Part shown: positions 8,376-17,286 of the stretch, in pieces
How the letters are laid out: every line of letters begins with the position of its first letter
How positions within the stretch are numbered: the stretch's first letter is position 1
From: Acidobacteriota bacterium
GTDB taxonomy: Bacteria; Acidobacteriota; Thermoanaerobaculia; Thermoanaerobaculales; Thermoanaerobaculaceae
Length of the DNA: 33,864 nucleotides
Assembly: GCA_003158745.1 (NCBI GenBank)
Contig: PMLC01000049.1
Location: 738-34,601, forward strand
Direction: 5' to 3'
The notes under the pieces: model-generated
Told to the model about the DNA's origin: nothing
The model's database searches: none
What the model saw: only the letters and a program-made list of their open reading frames with translations
Program-made: the position numbers and the translations under genes

Positions 8376-10796
8376 CTACCTGCATCGCACGCCGACCTCG
8401 TGACAGCTGCCGGGGACAAGCGGCGGTGCGAGGAGGTTCCCGTCGACCGGCGCTCCATCCAAGCAAACCGAAGCGCTTGAGCCTTCCGGCAGGTCGGCAT
8501 CGCGCTCGATGGCGATGTGATAGATCGAGCCCCGGTACGGCCGGGTCATCTCCGCGCTGTTCCAGTCCGGGGGCAGACAGGGATCGAGGCGCAGCCCGTC
8601 CCACTCGGGGCGCACGCCGAGCACCCACTCCGCGACGATTCGGTGCAGCCACGCCGCCGAACCGGTGTACCAGGTCCAACCGGCGCGCCCGTGGTGGGGC
8701 GAGGCGGGTCCGTCCACATTGCCGGGCAAAACGTACGGCTCCGCCCAGTAGCGGTCGGGATCCTTGATCGCGGGGTTGATGGCCGCGAGGAGGCGGCCGG
8801 CGAGCTCGTGGTCCCGGACCTTGCAGGCTGCCGCGATGGCCCACGTCGCAGCGTGGGTGTAGACGCCGCCGTTCTCTCGCAGCCCTGGGGCGTAGCGAGT
8901 GATATAGCCGATCTCGGGGATCGCCTCGTCGAACGCTGGGGACAGCAGCAGCGCACCCGCATCGGTCACCAGGTGCTCGCGCAAGGCGGCCATGCACCGC
9001 GCGGCGCGTTCCGGGGGCGCGACGTCGGCCAGGATGGCCCACGTCTGAGAGTTGAGGAAGATACGGGCCCGTCGGTTGGACGCGCTGCCGAGAAGCGAAC
9101 CGTCGTCGAGTGTCGCGCGGAGGTACCACTCGCCATCCCACGCGTGCTCGTTGATCGCAGCGACCAATGCCTCTCGGCGCGCGGCGAGCTTTACCGCGAC
9201 CGGGCCCCGCCCTGTGCGTTCGCAGACGACCGTCCAGTCGGCCAGCAGCCCAGCCAGGAAATGGGCGAGCCAGACCGATTCGCCGCGCTCCTCGAGCCCC
9301 ACCGCGGACAGGCCGTCGTTCCAGTCGCCGGCGCCGATGTACGGAAGCCCGCGTGCGCTGGTCCGCACGAAGACCCTCTCGAACGCCCGCATGATGTGGT
9401 CGAAGAGCGACTTCGCATCCTCGTCGAGGAACGGGGCCTGGTCTTGGAGGATGTCGAGGCGGCCGGTCTCGCGGATGTAGCTTCCGGTCACGAAGGCGAG
9501 CCACAGGAGATCGTCGGTCATCTTCGTGACGTGACCCTGCTCGGAGAGAGGGTGCCACCAGTGGTACACCGAGCCGTCGGCGAACTGGTGGGCCGCATGG
9601 AGGTCGATCTGAGCGCGGCACTGCTGGGGGTCGATGGTAAGCCAGACCTGGGAGTCCTGGAGCTGGTCGCGGAAACCGTACGCGCCGCTCTGCTGGTAGT
9701 AGCCGCAGCGCCCCCAGAGACGGCTCGAGATCGCCTGGTACCGGAACCAGTCGTTGGTCAGAAAGTTCACGGTCGGATCCGGTGTCCGTACCCGGTGGCC
9801 GTTGAGCCTGTCGCGCCAGCCGGCCTGCACCGCCTGGATTGCGCTGTCGATGGCTGCAACCGTGGCTGTGCGTTCCAGTAGCGCCTCGGTGCCGGTGCGG
9901 GAGGAGGCGATCGCCAGAGCGTATCCGATGGTGCGGCGCTCACCCGGGCCAAACGCGAGCAACGAGCGGAGCGCCGCGATCGCATCGCCATGCCGCCCGA
10001 ACTCCGGCGTCCAGACTTCCTGGGTGAGCGCCTGAGGGGCGCGCAGATCACCGTACCGACCCAGGAAGGCAAGCTTGTCTCCGTGGGCCGCGACGACCGG
10101 CTCCGTGCAGCCCAGCGCAGAGACGTAGGGGAAATCGGTGTTCCAGTGGCCGAAGCGCTTCGAGGGCACCTCCCACATGTGGCTCGCGGCGAAAACCGCC
10201 CGCCGGGAGGCGTCGTAGTGGGTCTCCAGGAAGAGCCGCGTGAACTCCCGGCGCGGCGAGGGGGCGACGCCGCAGTTCCACTCCACGTACGCGCAGATCT
10301 CGAGCCTCCGGGGACGCTTCGTGAGGTTGGCGATCTCGACGCGCCAGAGTTCCACCGTCTCCTCGGCGTGGCACGCGAGCGTCCAACGCGCCGCGATCCC
10401 TTCGAACTCGGTCTCGAACGAGGTCGTCCCGATGCCGTGCCGGCACGCGAAGCGCGCGAAAGGTGCCCACACGGGCGCGGGCGAGAGCGACCACACGGTG
10501 CCCATGTCGACGTCCCGCAGGTAGAGGAACTTGCCGGAGGCGTCCTGGGTCAGGTCCTGCTGCCAGCGGGTGATTACGCCGAGCTGGGAGTTGTCGATCC
10601 AGGTGAAGCCGCTGCCGGTCTGGCTCACGACGAGACCCAGACGCGGGCTGGCGATTACGTTGACCCACGGTCGCGGGGTCTTCGGGTCGGTGATGACGTA
10701 CTCGGTTCCGTCTTCCGAGAAGTGACCGTAGCGGTTCGGGGGACCGGCCGGGTGGGGCGTCTCGGGGGAGTGCCCGGTCCATTTCGTGGCGTTCAT
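8376..10796 (-). CDS. GH94 family glycoside phosphorylase (806 aa)
   Basis: Inverting phosphorolysis of a beta-linked glucoside to alpha-glucose 1-phosphate plus a shortened acceptor, in the cytoplasm (no signal peptide). The N-terminal beta-sandwich start (YVITDPKTPRPWVNVIAS) is typical of GH94. The (alpha/alpha)6 core has GAYGFRDQLQD, HAAHQFADGSVYHWWHP, TDDLLWLAFV and GDWNDG near residue 492, whose Asp is the expected general acid. The core motifs resemble the NdvB C-terminal and cellobionate-phosphorylase-like branch more than classical cellobiose phosphorylase (which has ADWNDC). Chain length suits disaccharide phosphorylases rather than the roughly 1100-aa sophorooligosaccharide enzymes, so the substrate is open. 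The ATG at 10796 follows GGAGGA at about ten bases; an ATG at 10829 would add 11 residues. It is divergent from the GH1 gene, with a LacI-type operator between. Confidence 0.9.
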   Translation of the reverse strand: MNATKWTGHSPETPHPAGPPNRYGHFSEDGTEYVITDPKTPRPWVNVIASPRLGLVVSQTGSGFTWIDNSQLGVITRWQQDLTQDASGKFLYLRDVDMGTVWSLSPAPVWAPFARFACRHGIGTTSFETEFEGIAARWTLACHAEETVELWRVEIANLTKRPRRLEICAYVEWNCGVAPSPRREFTRLFLETHYDASRRAVFAASHMWEVPSKRFGHWNTDFPYVSALGCTEPVVAAHGDKLAFLGRYGDLRAPQALTQEVWTPEFGRHGDAIAALRSLLAFGPGERRTIGYALAIASSRTGTEALLERTATVAAIDSAIQAVQAGWRDRLNGHRVRTPDPTVNFLTNDWFRYQAISSRLWGRCGYYQQSGAYGFRDQLQDSQVWLTIDPQQCRAQIDLHAAHQFADGSVYHWWHPLSEQGHVTKMTDDLLWLAFVTGSYIRETGRLDILQDQAPFLDEDAKSLFDHIMRAFERVFVRTSARGLPYIGAGDWNDGLSAVGLEERGESVWLAHFLAGLLADWTVVCERTGRGPVAVKLAARREALVAAINEHAWDGEWYLRATLDDGSLLGSASNRRARIFLNSQTWAILADVAPPERAARCMAALREHLVTDAGALLLSPAFDEAIPEIGYITRYAPGLRENGGVYTHAATWAIAAACKVRDHELAGRLLAAINPAIKDPDRYWAEPYVLPGNVDGPASPHHGRAGWTWYTGSAAWLHRIVAEWVLGVRPEWDGLRLDPCLPPDWNSAEMTRPYRGSIYHIAIERDADLPEGSSASVCLDGAPVDGNLLAPPLVPGSCHEVGVRCR

Positions 10797-10850
10797 GCCG
10801 CGGTGTCCTCCACGCGTTGGCACGACCATCGAGCCTCGGCGTCGGGTCGG

Positions 10851-10864
10851 TGTAAACGGTTACA
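10851..10864. promoter_or_regulatory. LacI-family operator in the GH94/GH1 divergent region
   Basis: TGTAAACGGTTACA is a 14-bp near-palindrome with one mismatched pair around a central CG, the hallmark of LacI/GalR-family sites. It differs by one base from the perfect site at 25561-25574 in front of lacI. It abuts the -10 box of the GH94 promoter, so bound repressor would block transcription start. Confidence 0.8.
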
Positions 10865-10893
10865 TTACAGCGCATGTGGCCCGCGAAAGTCAA
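10864..10893 (-). promoter_or_regulatory. Sigma70-type promoter for the GH94 gene
   Basis: On the minus strand, TTGACT (10893-10888) is followed after 18 bases by TGTAAT (10869-10864), giving 5/6 matches to each consensus box. The predicted start falls within the operator at 10851-10864, about 55-60 bases before the GH94 ATG at 10796. Confidence 0.65.
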
Positions 10894-10929
10894 CTGCTGA
10901 AGCCTTTTGCGCTGGAGGAATCGGCCCGT

Positions 10930-10937
10930 GCTATGGT
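10930..10937 (+). promoter_or_regulatory. Possible extended -10 element for the GH1 gene
   Basis: TGCTATGG then T resembles an extended -10 (TGnTATnnT). The best -35 candidate, TTGCGC at 10907, sits 19 bases upstream and is weak. If this is the promoter, the transcript would start near 10944, which excludes the upstream ATG at 10933 and favours ATG 10987. Confidence 0.3.
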
Positions 10938-10986
10938 GACCGCGGACGCCTCGCCCGAACCACCTTTTTTTGGGGGTGCCTTCGAC

Positions 10987-12381
10987 ATGACTTCGTTCTC
11001 CGGCCCGGCCGATTCGCACCCCTTCCCGGATGGTTTCGTGTGGGGCGCGGCCACCTCGGCGTACCAGATCGAGGGCTCTCCGCTGGCCGACGGCGCCGGC
11101 CCTTCGACCTGGCACCGCTTCACCCACACGCCGGGACGCGTCCTCACCGGCGAAACCGGCGACGTCGCGTGCGATCACTACCGGAGATGGCGCACCGACA
11201 TCGCCTTGATGCGAGAGTTAGGACTCGGCGCTTATCGTCTCAGCATCTCATGGAGTCGTGTGCTTCCCGAGGGGACCGGGCGAATCAACGCCAAAGGGCT
11301 GGACTTCTATAAGCGTCTGGTGGACGGGCTGCGCGAGGCCGGCATCGCCCCGATGGTGACGCTTTTCCACTGGGACCTGCCGGCGGCGCTCGACGATCGC
11401 GGAGGGTGGCTCAACCGCGACATTGCCGGGTGGTTTGCGGAGTACGCCGAGGTGCTCTTTCGTGCCCTCGACGACCGCGTCGCGTGGTGGGCGACACTCA
11501 ACGAACCGTGGGTGGTCTCGGACGGAGGCTACCTCCACGGCACGCTCGCGCCTGGGCACGCGAGCCCGTTCGAGGCGCCGATCGCAGCCCACAACCTGCT
11601 CCGCGCCCACGCAGCCGCGGTCCAGGCGTACCGCACGGTCGGGAGACGCGAGATCGGCCTCGTGGTGAACCTCGAACCGAAGTTCCCGGCGTCACAGAGC
11701 AGCGACGACGTCACAGCGACGGCCCGCTCCGACGCCTACATGAACCGCCAGTTCCTCGACCCAGTGTTCCTGGCGTCGTACCCGCCGGAGCTCCCGGGGA
11801 TGTTCGGCGAGGCGTGGCCGGTGTTCCCGGCCTCGGACCTCGACGCAATCAGGCAAAGAGTCGACTTCGTGGGTGTCAACTACTACTCGCGCGGCGTCAT
11901 GCAGCTCGATCCGTCCGTGCCTCCGGAGTGCGCCGTGCGGGTGCCGCAGCCCGGCTCCGTCTACACCGAGATGAACTGGGAGGTGTATCCACGTGGGCTT
12001 TCGGACACGCTGCTCTGGATCAAGGAACGCTACGGCGACGTCCCGCTCTTCATCACGGAGAACGGCGCCGCAGTCGCGGACCAGGCGTTGCCGGGGGGCG
12101 GGTTCAGTGACCCGCTGCGAGTTGCGTACCTGCGCGACCACCTGCGGGCCGCGCGGAGTGCCATCGCGGCAGGAGTGGATCTCCGCGGCTATTTCGTGTG
12201 GTCGCTGCTCGACAACCTGGAGTGGAATCACGGGACCTCCAAGCGCTTCGGTATCGTGCACGTGAACTTCACGACGCAGCGCCGCACGCTCAAGGACAGC
12301 GCGCACTTTTACGCTGAGGTGATTCGAACGAACGGCGCCGTCCTCGCGGACGATGTCGCTCGGCCCGAAGGGGCGTGCTGA
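10987..12381 (+). CDS. GH1 family beta-glucosidase (464 aa)
   Basis: Retaining beta-glucosidase expected to release glucose from cellobiose-, sophorose- or similar-linked oligosaccharides in the cytoplasm (no signal peptide). The family start FPDGFVWGAATSAYQIEG lies close to the N-terminus. The acid/base Glu is in TLNEPWV (about residue 172), the nucleophile Glu in FITENG (about 357), and the aglycone-site stretch YFVWSLLDNLEWNHG precedes the C-terminus. Length is normal for GH1. ATG 10987 has GGGGGTG eight bases upstream; an in-frame ATG at 10933 would add 18 residues with no family resemblance. It is transcribed away from the GH94 gene and converges on the esterase. The LacI-type operator about 120 bases upstream probably affects it too. 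Confidence 0.95.
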   Translation: MTSFSGPADSHPFPDGFVWGAATSAYQIEGSPLADGAGPSTWHRFTHTPGRVLTGETGDVACDHYRRWRTDIALMRELGLGAYRLSISWSRVLPEGTGRINAKGLDFYKRLVDGLREAGIAPMVTLFHWDLPAALDDRGGWLNRDIAGWFAEYAEVLFRALDDRVAWWATLNEPWVVSDGGYLHGTLAPGHASPFEAPIAAHNLLRAHAAAVQAYRTVGRREIGLVVNLEPKFPASQSSDDVTATARSDAYMNRQFLDPVFLASYPPELPGMFGEAWPVFPASDLDAIRQRVDFVGVNYYSRGVMQLDPSVPPECAVRVPQPGSVYTEMNWEVYPRGLSDTLLWIKERYGDVPLFITENGAAVADQALPGGGFSDPLRVAYLRDHLRAARSAIAAGVDLRGYFVWSLLDNLEWNHGTSKRFGIVHVNFTTQRRTLKDSAHFYAEVIRTNGAVLADDVARPEGAC

Positions 12382-12385
12382 ACGC

Positions 12386-12423
12386 AACCAGCGGGGACGG
12401 GAAATCGCCGAGCCGCCCTGGTT
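12386..12423. terminator. Possible bidirectional terminator between GH1 and the esterase
   Basis: AACCAG plus GGG on the left pairs with CCCTGGTT on the right, with one bulged C and a loop of roughly 20 bases. It lies in the 59-bp gap between two convergent genes. No clear T-tract follows on either strand, so intrinsic termination is only suggested. Confidence 0.35.
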
Positions 12424-12440
12424 GAGGCGTCGCCGAGCGA

Positions 12441-13241
12441 TCAGTGGGCGCCGCTCGAGGGTGGCGGTCCCTTGCGCTGGGCAAGGAGCCAGCCGGGCAG
12501 CTCCGTGTCGCCGTATGCACGCTCCCAGCAGCCGTGCCCGACGCCGGGGTAGAACGTCGCGCGCGGTTTCGACCCTGCCGCCTTCAACGCCTCGACCATG
12601 GCACGGGTCTCTTCGACGGGCACGACGTCGTCGGCCTCGCCGTGAAACGCCCACACGGGAAGGGCCTTGATTTTGCCCGCCAGCTCCGCGTGCGTGCCGT
12701 TGAAGACACCTGGTTGGTTCTGGCGCGCGGGACCGTACCCGCAGACCGACACGACCGCGGCCCACAGCTCCGGGTGGCGGGCGCCCAGCACCCACGCGCC
12801 GTGCCCGCCCTGGGAGAGCCCGGTGAGCACGAGGCGCGCCGGATCGACCGAGTACTCCTGCCTCACCTGCGCGAGGATCGTCATCAGCTCGGGCTCGTAC
12901 TGTTCCCATTCCGCGTCCTGGGAGGGCTTCTGCGGGATGATCACGATGAACGGCCACAAGTCGGAGTTCCACACAAGCTCATGCGGCAGGCCCTGAGCGA
13001 GCTGACGGCTGCCGTCGGTGCCGCTTTCGCCGCTGCCGTGGAGGAACAGGATGAGTGGCCACGCTCGTGAGGGATCGTACGCACGCGGCACGTAGACCGT
13101 GTACTTGATCTCGCGGCCATCGAGCTTCAGCGAGGAGAAGAGAAACCCTGTAGACACCTGCGGTCCTCCCGTTGCAGCCCAACCCGACAATCCGCCGGTC
13201 ACCACCAACGAGGCCAGAGCCGCCGTCGTCTTTCCTATCAT
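12441..13241 (-). CDS. Exported alpha/beta-hydrolase, predicted esterase/peptidase (266 aa)
   Basis: Serine hydrolase with an N-terminal signal peptide (MIGKTTAALASLVVTGGLSG), so probably periplasmic. Catalytic elements are visible: oxyanion region LILFLHGSGESG, nucleophile elbow GLSQGG (Ser ~142), acid in FHGEADDVVP and His in GVGHGCW. The pattern is that of the predicted-peptidase/PHB-depolymerase-like group (COG4099 type), many of which act as carbohydrate esterases. Its ATG overlaps the stop of the upstream glycosidase gene as ATGA, with AAGGAG just before, indicating translational coupling. As the last gene of the glucan operon it may remove acyl groups from decorated glycan, which is inference from context. 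Confidence 0.85.
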   Translation of the reverse strand: MIGKTTAALASLVVTGGLSGWAATGGPQVSTGFLFSSLKLDGREIKYTVYVPRAYDPSRAWPLILFLHGSGESGTDGSRQLAQGLPHELVWNSDLWPFIVIIPQKPSQDAEWEQYEPELMTILAQVRQEYSVDPARLVLTGLSQGGHGAWVLGARHPELWAAVVSVCGYGPARQNQPGVFNGTHAELAGKIKALPVWAFHGEADDVVPVEETRAMVEALKAAGSKPRATFYPGVGHGCWERAYGDTELPGWLLAQRKGPPPSSGAH

Positions 13242-16200
13242 CGTCTCTCCTTGCCGTCGCGGTCTTTGCCGCCGTCATGCGAACCGGCGCTTCCCGTAGG
13301 CTTGGCGTCCTCCGGCGCGATCAGGACGTCGGCGGGGAGTGACCGCACCACGACCTCTCCGGTCGGGGAAACCTCGACTGGCGCTTCGTTCACAGTCACC
13401 ACGAGCCGGCCGGGAGGCAATGGCGGCCGCAGCACGATGCCTCCCGGCGGCACACGCGGTCCCGATTCGACTCGAACGTGAACGGCGCAGGCTTCGTTTT
13501 GCATCGTGAACGAGAGGGCTCCGTACTGCGTGCGCAGGCCGCGGACCGCGATGCCGTCGCCCGCGAGCCACTCGAGCGGCACTCCGGCACCGAGCACGAG
13601 CGCTCCGTCGGCCGGACGCTCGTACGCGAGCATATCGAGGAACGAGCGGATGAAGTCCGATCCGACCCACGCGTGCGGCAGGTCGCCGAGGTACGCGGCC
13701 TTCGTCGGGTTCTCGTGGACCACCTCGGGCCACTGGTTCCACCCGATCGGCATTCTGTCGGCCATCAGCCAACGCGCGAGCGCGACCGCCCGCTCCCGGT
13801 GGGCGAGGCGCACGAGCGAGGAAACGCTGCGCCACTCGTACGGCGTGTACCCCTCCCATGCGGCCCGCCCCGAGAAGCGCGCCTCGGCCTCGCGCCAGTA
13901 CCGCTCCCAGGTGGCCTCGACCGCCGCGCGGGGGAGCTTTGCGTCGGCGCCCGCGGGCCAGAGCGCGACGGTGGAAGAGGTCGCGTCGAAGTCGCCCATC
14001 TCCGCGCACCCCGGGAGCCAAGCGATCCCCTTCTCGGCGCGCACCCGTGCGATCGAGGCCAGGACGTCGCGCTCGAACTCGGCGCGCGCCGCGCTCCAGC
14101 GCGAGGCGTCGGCGACGTGCCCGAGCGTTGCCGCCATCCAGGCGGCGTCCTCGAGCCCCTTGAGCGCCCAGAAGTCGTCCCAGTACGAGTGCATCGGCTT
14201 CGCGGAGTACCCCTCGTGCGAGATCGACTCGGGGAGCAGACCGAAGAACGCGAGCGTGTCCGGCGCGCGGTACGCGTCGGTGCGCCGTTTCTGCCGCAGC
14301 TCCTCGATGTACCCGGCCGCGGCGGCGAGGTGCGGCCACACCTCCCGCACGGTGGCGGCGTCCCCGGTGTAGCGCAGGTACTCCGCGGCGAGGAACAGCA
14401 ACTCGCCGTGCGAGTCGTTCTCCGGGACAGGGTCGGCGCCGCGGAGGTCGACGACGCAGGGGACCTGGCCGCTGGCGAACTGGTGCGGCGCGTACCAGCG
14501 CAGGTACTCGCGCACCTCCTCGGGGTGGCCGAGCCGGAGGAGAGCGGCCGCCATCATCGTGCCGTCGCGGATCCACGAACGCGCATAGTTGCGCGTCCCC
14601 GGCTGCAGCGCGGCCCGGTCGCGGCTGGCGAGGATGTACGCGAGGTTGGACCTCGCCGCGGCCGCGAACGCCTCCACCTCCGGCCCGCCGGCGATGCCGG
14701 CGCGCCGGACCGCCTGCGCCCACGCACCCGCCTCGGCGGCGCGACGCTCCTCGGGGAGCGGTGTCGCGGCGCTCGCGGCGAGGGAGGCGCCGTCCTGCCG
14801 CGCCACCCGCACCCACGCCTCGGCGGACGGCGCCGCCGCGAGGCCGATCGCGAGCGCGCCGGAGGCCCACCCGGACGGATCGCGCGCGTCGCCGCCCTCG
14901 GGCAGCTCCCCTCGCGCGAGCCACGACACCACGTCGCCGTCGTCGAACGGGGCGGCGCCCGCCGACGCGTCGGCGGCCAGAGCCTCGACGGCGAAACCGG
15001 CAGCCACGAGCGTACGGCCGCTCGCCCGCACGAGTGCGAGCTGCGCCGCGCCGCCGGCGAGGTTGAGGAACTGCGCAGGCGGGTTGACCTGCAGCGGGCG
15101 CACCGCGAGGAACAGGCGCGGCGCGCGGGAGCGCCCGGTCCGGTCCGTGAGCCGGTAGCGCAGCAACGTGGCGTCGCCGCCGGACAGGTCGCGCGACGCC
15201 GCGATTTCAAGGTCGAACGACGGGTGGCACCACGTTACTGACGGGAGCGGGAGGTCGCCGCCGGCGAGCGCCTGACCGCTCGCGACGTCCGCCCAGGTGA
15301 CGAGCTTGCCATCGAGCCAGACGAACGGCTCGACCGTGAACGTCCGCGGCGCGGGCTCGAATGCGCCGTCCGCGCCCAGCAGGGCGGAGGGCCGGCTCGG
15401 GGCGAGGTCCCCGACTAGCGTCCACGACGTCATCTCGCCCAGGAAAGCGCGCGGGTACAGCCCACGCCGCGAGACCTCCGCGACCGAGGCGATGAACGCG
15501 TTCGGAATCGCGCCGAACTCCGGCGGCTCGACCGTCAGCCTCGCGACGGCGACGCCGTCGGGCGCGGCGCCGGAGGCGAGGACCCGAACGAAGCGGCACG
15601 CCGCCTCGGGGAGCCGCACGAACGAGCGGCTGCCGTGGACCGCCCTCTTCGGCCACCCGGTCGCCCATGCCGCACCGTCGTCCGAGGTGAGCACCTCGAA
15701 CGCGGGGGCGCTCCGGTTCCACTCAATCGCGAGGCCGCCGAGCTCGCGGCGCTCGCCGAAGTCGAGCTGCAGCCAGGCGTCGCCCGCCGCGCCGGGGTCG
15801 CTGTGCCAGCCGCCGTTCTGACCCGAGAGCGCCTGCGCCGGCCCGCGGCCGGGAAGCGAGGACGACGCGCTTGCGACCGGGGTGCCGGCGTAGGGACGGT
15901 CGGGCGGGAGCGGCGTCAGCGCGAAGTCGGAGATCCACACCGAGCCGCGCCCTCCGGAGCCCGCGGTGACCGCGATCTCGATCGACGCCGCCCGCTTGAG
16001 CTCGCCGCCGCCGGCAGGCCCCCAGGCGAACGAGACCTGACGCTTCCGGACCCGCAGCGTGGTCCACTCGTGCGGGAACGAAAAGTCGCGCCGCGGCGAC
16101 CACCACACGTTGTCGCCGCTCGCGTCCACGAGCTTGAACTCGAGGTTCTCGGTCGGGGCCTCGCCGCGGATGCGGAAGGTGAACTCGTAGTTGTCGGGCA

Positions 16201-16468
16201 GCTCGAGGTCGACGGTCTTGCGCACGGCCGCCCAACCGCCGTGTCCCTGGAAGTCGAAGTCGAGACGCATCGCCGGACCGCCCGGCCCGGCCTCGCCCGC
16301 GACCGCGAGCGTCACCCCTTCCGATGGCGCGGCCTTCCACCCCGCGACGTTCGCAAAGTCGTCCAGCACCCTCGTCTGCGCCCCGCCACCCGCAGCAACG
16401 GCGAAGCTGAATAGGCAGAGTGCGGCTTTTCGGACCACGGACCACGGACCACGGACCGCGTCTCTCAT
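13238..16468 (-). CDS. Putative (alpha/alpha)6 glycoside hydrolase with N-terminal discoidin/carbohydrate-binding domains (1076 aa)
   Basis: Large exported protein. An unusual n-region (RDAVRGPWSVVRK) leads into a hydrophobic signal core (AALCLFSFAVAAGGGAQ). Residues ~30-185 look like a beta-sandwich carbohydrate-binding module (VLDDFANVAGWKA; YEFTFRIRGEA). Residues ~190-310 resemble an F5/8-type C (discoidin) domain (WLQLDFGERRELGGLAIEW). The C-terminal half looks like a six-hairpin glycosidase: NYARSWIRDGTMMAAALLRL near 629, NDSHGELLFLAAEYLRYTGD near 683, YWDDFWALKG near 763 and a final GDLPHAWVGSDFIRSF. I cannot place it in a numbered GH family and do not assign catalytic residues; the Asp of WIRDG and Glu of SHGEL are only candidates. 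Its ATG overlaps the permease stop (ATGA). A heptamer repeat encodes the first residues. Confidence 0.8.
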   Translation of the reverse strand: MRDAVRGPWSVVRKAALCLFSFAVAAGGGAQTRVLDDFANVAGWKAAPSEGVTLAVAGEAGPGGPAMRLDFDFQGHGGWAAVRKTVDLELPDNYEFTFRIRGEAPTENLEFKLVDASGDNVWWSPRRDFSFPHEWTTLRVRKRQVSFAWGPAGGGELKRAASIEIAVTAGSGGRGSVWISDFALTPLPPDRPYAGTPVASASSSLPGRGPAQALSGQNGGWHSDPGAAGDAWLQLDFGERRELGGLAIEWNRSAPAFEVLTSDDGAAWATGWPKRAVHGSRSFVRLPEAACRFVRVLASGAAPDGVAVARLTVEPPEFGAIPNAFIASVAEVSRRGLYPRAFLGEMTSWTLVGDLAPSRPSALLGADGAFEPAPRTFTVEPFVWLDGKLVTWADVASGQALAGGDLPLPSVTWCHPSFDLEIAASRDLSGGDATLLRYRLTDRTGRSRAPRLFLAVRPLQVNPPAQFLNLAGGAAQLALVRASGRTLVAAGFAVEALAADASAGAAPFDDGDVVSWLARGELPEGGDARDPSGWASGALAIGLAAAPSAEAWVRVARQDGASLAASAATPLPEERRAAEAGAWAQAVRRAGIAGGPEVEAFAAAARSNLAYILASRDRAALQPGTRNYARSWIRDGTMMAAALLRLGHPEEVREYLRWYAPHQFASGQVPCVVDLRGADPVPENDSHGELLFLAAEYLRYTGDAATVREVWPHLAAAAGYIEELRQKRRTDAYRAPDTLAFFGLLPESISHEGYSAKPMHSYWDDFWALKGLEDAAWMAATLGHVADASRWSAARAEFERDVLASIARVRAEKGIAWLPGCAEMGDFDATSSTVALWPAGADAKLPRAAVEATWERYWREAEARFSGRAAWEGYTPYEWRSVSSLVRLAHRERAVALARWLMADRMPIGWNQWPEVVHENPTKAAYLGDLPHAWVGSDFIRSFLDMLAYERPADGALVLGAGVPLEWLAGDGIAVRGLRTQYGALSFTMQNEACAVHVRVESGPRVPPGGIVLRPPLPPGRLVVTVNEAPVEVSPTGEVVVRSLPADVLIAPEDAKPTGSAGSHDGGKDRDGKERR
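16432..16459. repeat. Four-unit 7-bp tandem repeat (GTCCGTG/GGACCAC type) at a gene start
   Basis: GGACCAC occurs three times in tandem at 16432-16452, followed by the variant GGACCGC at 16453-16459. On the minus strand this is GTCCGTG-type and lies inside the first 13 codons of the discoidin glycosidase, encoding VRGPWSVVR. Confidence 0.9.
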
Positions 16469-17286
16469 TCTTTGAGTCCCCCCATCGTGATCCCCTCGAC
16501 GTACGTGCGCTGCAGCACGAGGAAGAGCAGCAGCACCGGCAGGACGGTGAGAACGGAGCCGGCCATCATCAGCTCGATATCCTCGGCGTGCTCGCCGATG
16601 AGGTTGGCGAGTGCCACCGGCAGGGTGTACCGGCGCTCGTCGGTGAGCACGATCAGGGGCCACATGAAGTCGTTCCAGGCGCCGATGAAGCTGAACACCC
16701 CGAAGGTAACCAGGATCGGCCTCAGCATCGGGAAGATGAGCTTCCGGTAGATTGCGAATTCGCCTGCGCCATCTACGCGCGCGGCGTCGATCAATTCGTC
16801 CGGGAGCGAGAGCGCGTACTGGCGCACCATGAAGATGCCGAAGACCGGCGCCAGGGCCGGGATGATCACGCCCCAGTATGTGTTCACCAGGCCGAAGGTC
16901 CGCAACAGCAGGAACATCGGCAGCATCGCGACCTGGGCCGGGATCACCATCGCGGTGAGGAGCACGCGGTATACCTGCGATCGCCCGGGGAAGCGGAGCT
17001 TCGCGAACGCATACCCGGCCAGCGAGACGATAAGAAGCGCCCCGACGGTGGACACGGTCGCCACGAAGGCGCTGTTGAGGAAGCAGCGCCCGAGATCGAG
17101 CCGCTCGAAGAGCGCACGGTAGTTGGCGAGCGTTGCCTGGCTCGGCAGGAACCTCGGCGGCCACTTGCTCGCCTCGCCTGCCTGCATGAGGGACGCGGAG
17201 AGCATCCACGCGAACGGCAGCAGCGTCGCGACAGCCCCGATCGCGAGGACCAGATAGAGCGCGGTGGCGACGGCGAGCTTCCTCAC
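16465..17286 (-). CDS. Sugar ABC transporter permease, MalG/UgpE type (273 aa)
   Basis: Inner-membrane subunit of a CUT1-type carbohydrate importer. Six hydrophobic spans are visible, beginning VATALYLVLAIGAVATLLPF. The cytoplasmic EAA loop, which docks the ATPase, reads ELIDAARVDGAGEFAIYRKL, and the C-terminus QRTYVEGITMGGLKE is the typical MalG-type ending. The GTG at 17286 overlaps the stop of the previous permease as GTGA, and its own stop overlaps the next gene's ATG, so translation is probably coupled through the operon. No ATP-binding subunit is encoded in the window; CUT1 systems often share one encoded elsewhere. Confidence 0.93.
   Translation of the reverse strand: MRKLAVATALYLVLAIGAVATLLPFAWMLSASLMQAGEASKWPPRFLPSQATLANYRALFERLDLGRCFLNSAFVATVSTVGALLIVSLAGYAFAKLRFPGRSQVYRVLLTAMVIPAQVAMLPMFLLLRTFGLVNTYWGVIIPALAPVFGIFMVRQYALSLPDELIDAARVDGAGEFAIYRKLIFPMLRPILVTFGVFSFIGAWNDFMWPLIVLTDERRYTLPVALANLIGEHAEDIELMMAGSVLTVLPVLLLFLVLQRTYVEGITMGGLKE

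Noticed and set aside
13478-15241. 587-codon plus-strand open frame opposite the discoidin glycosidase
   Set aside because: Low-complexity Arg/Gly/Glu translation with no domain; shadow of the minus-strand gene.
13238-17209. Longer 1323-codon version of the discoidin glycosidase starting inside the permease gene
   Set aside because: The extra N-terminal part is out-of-frame permease sequence. The ATG at 16468 overlapping the permease stop leads straight into a signal peptide.
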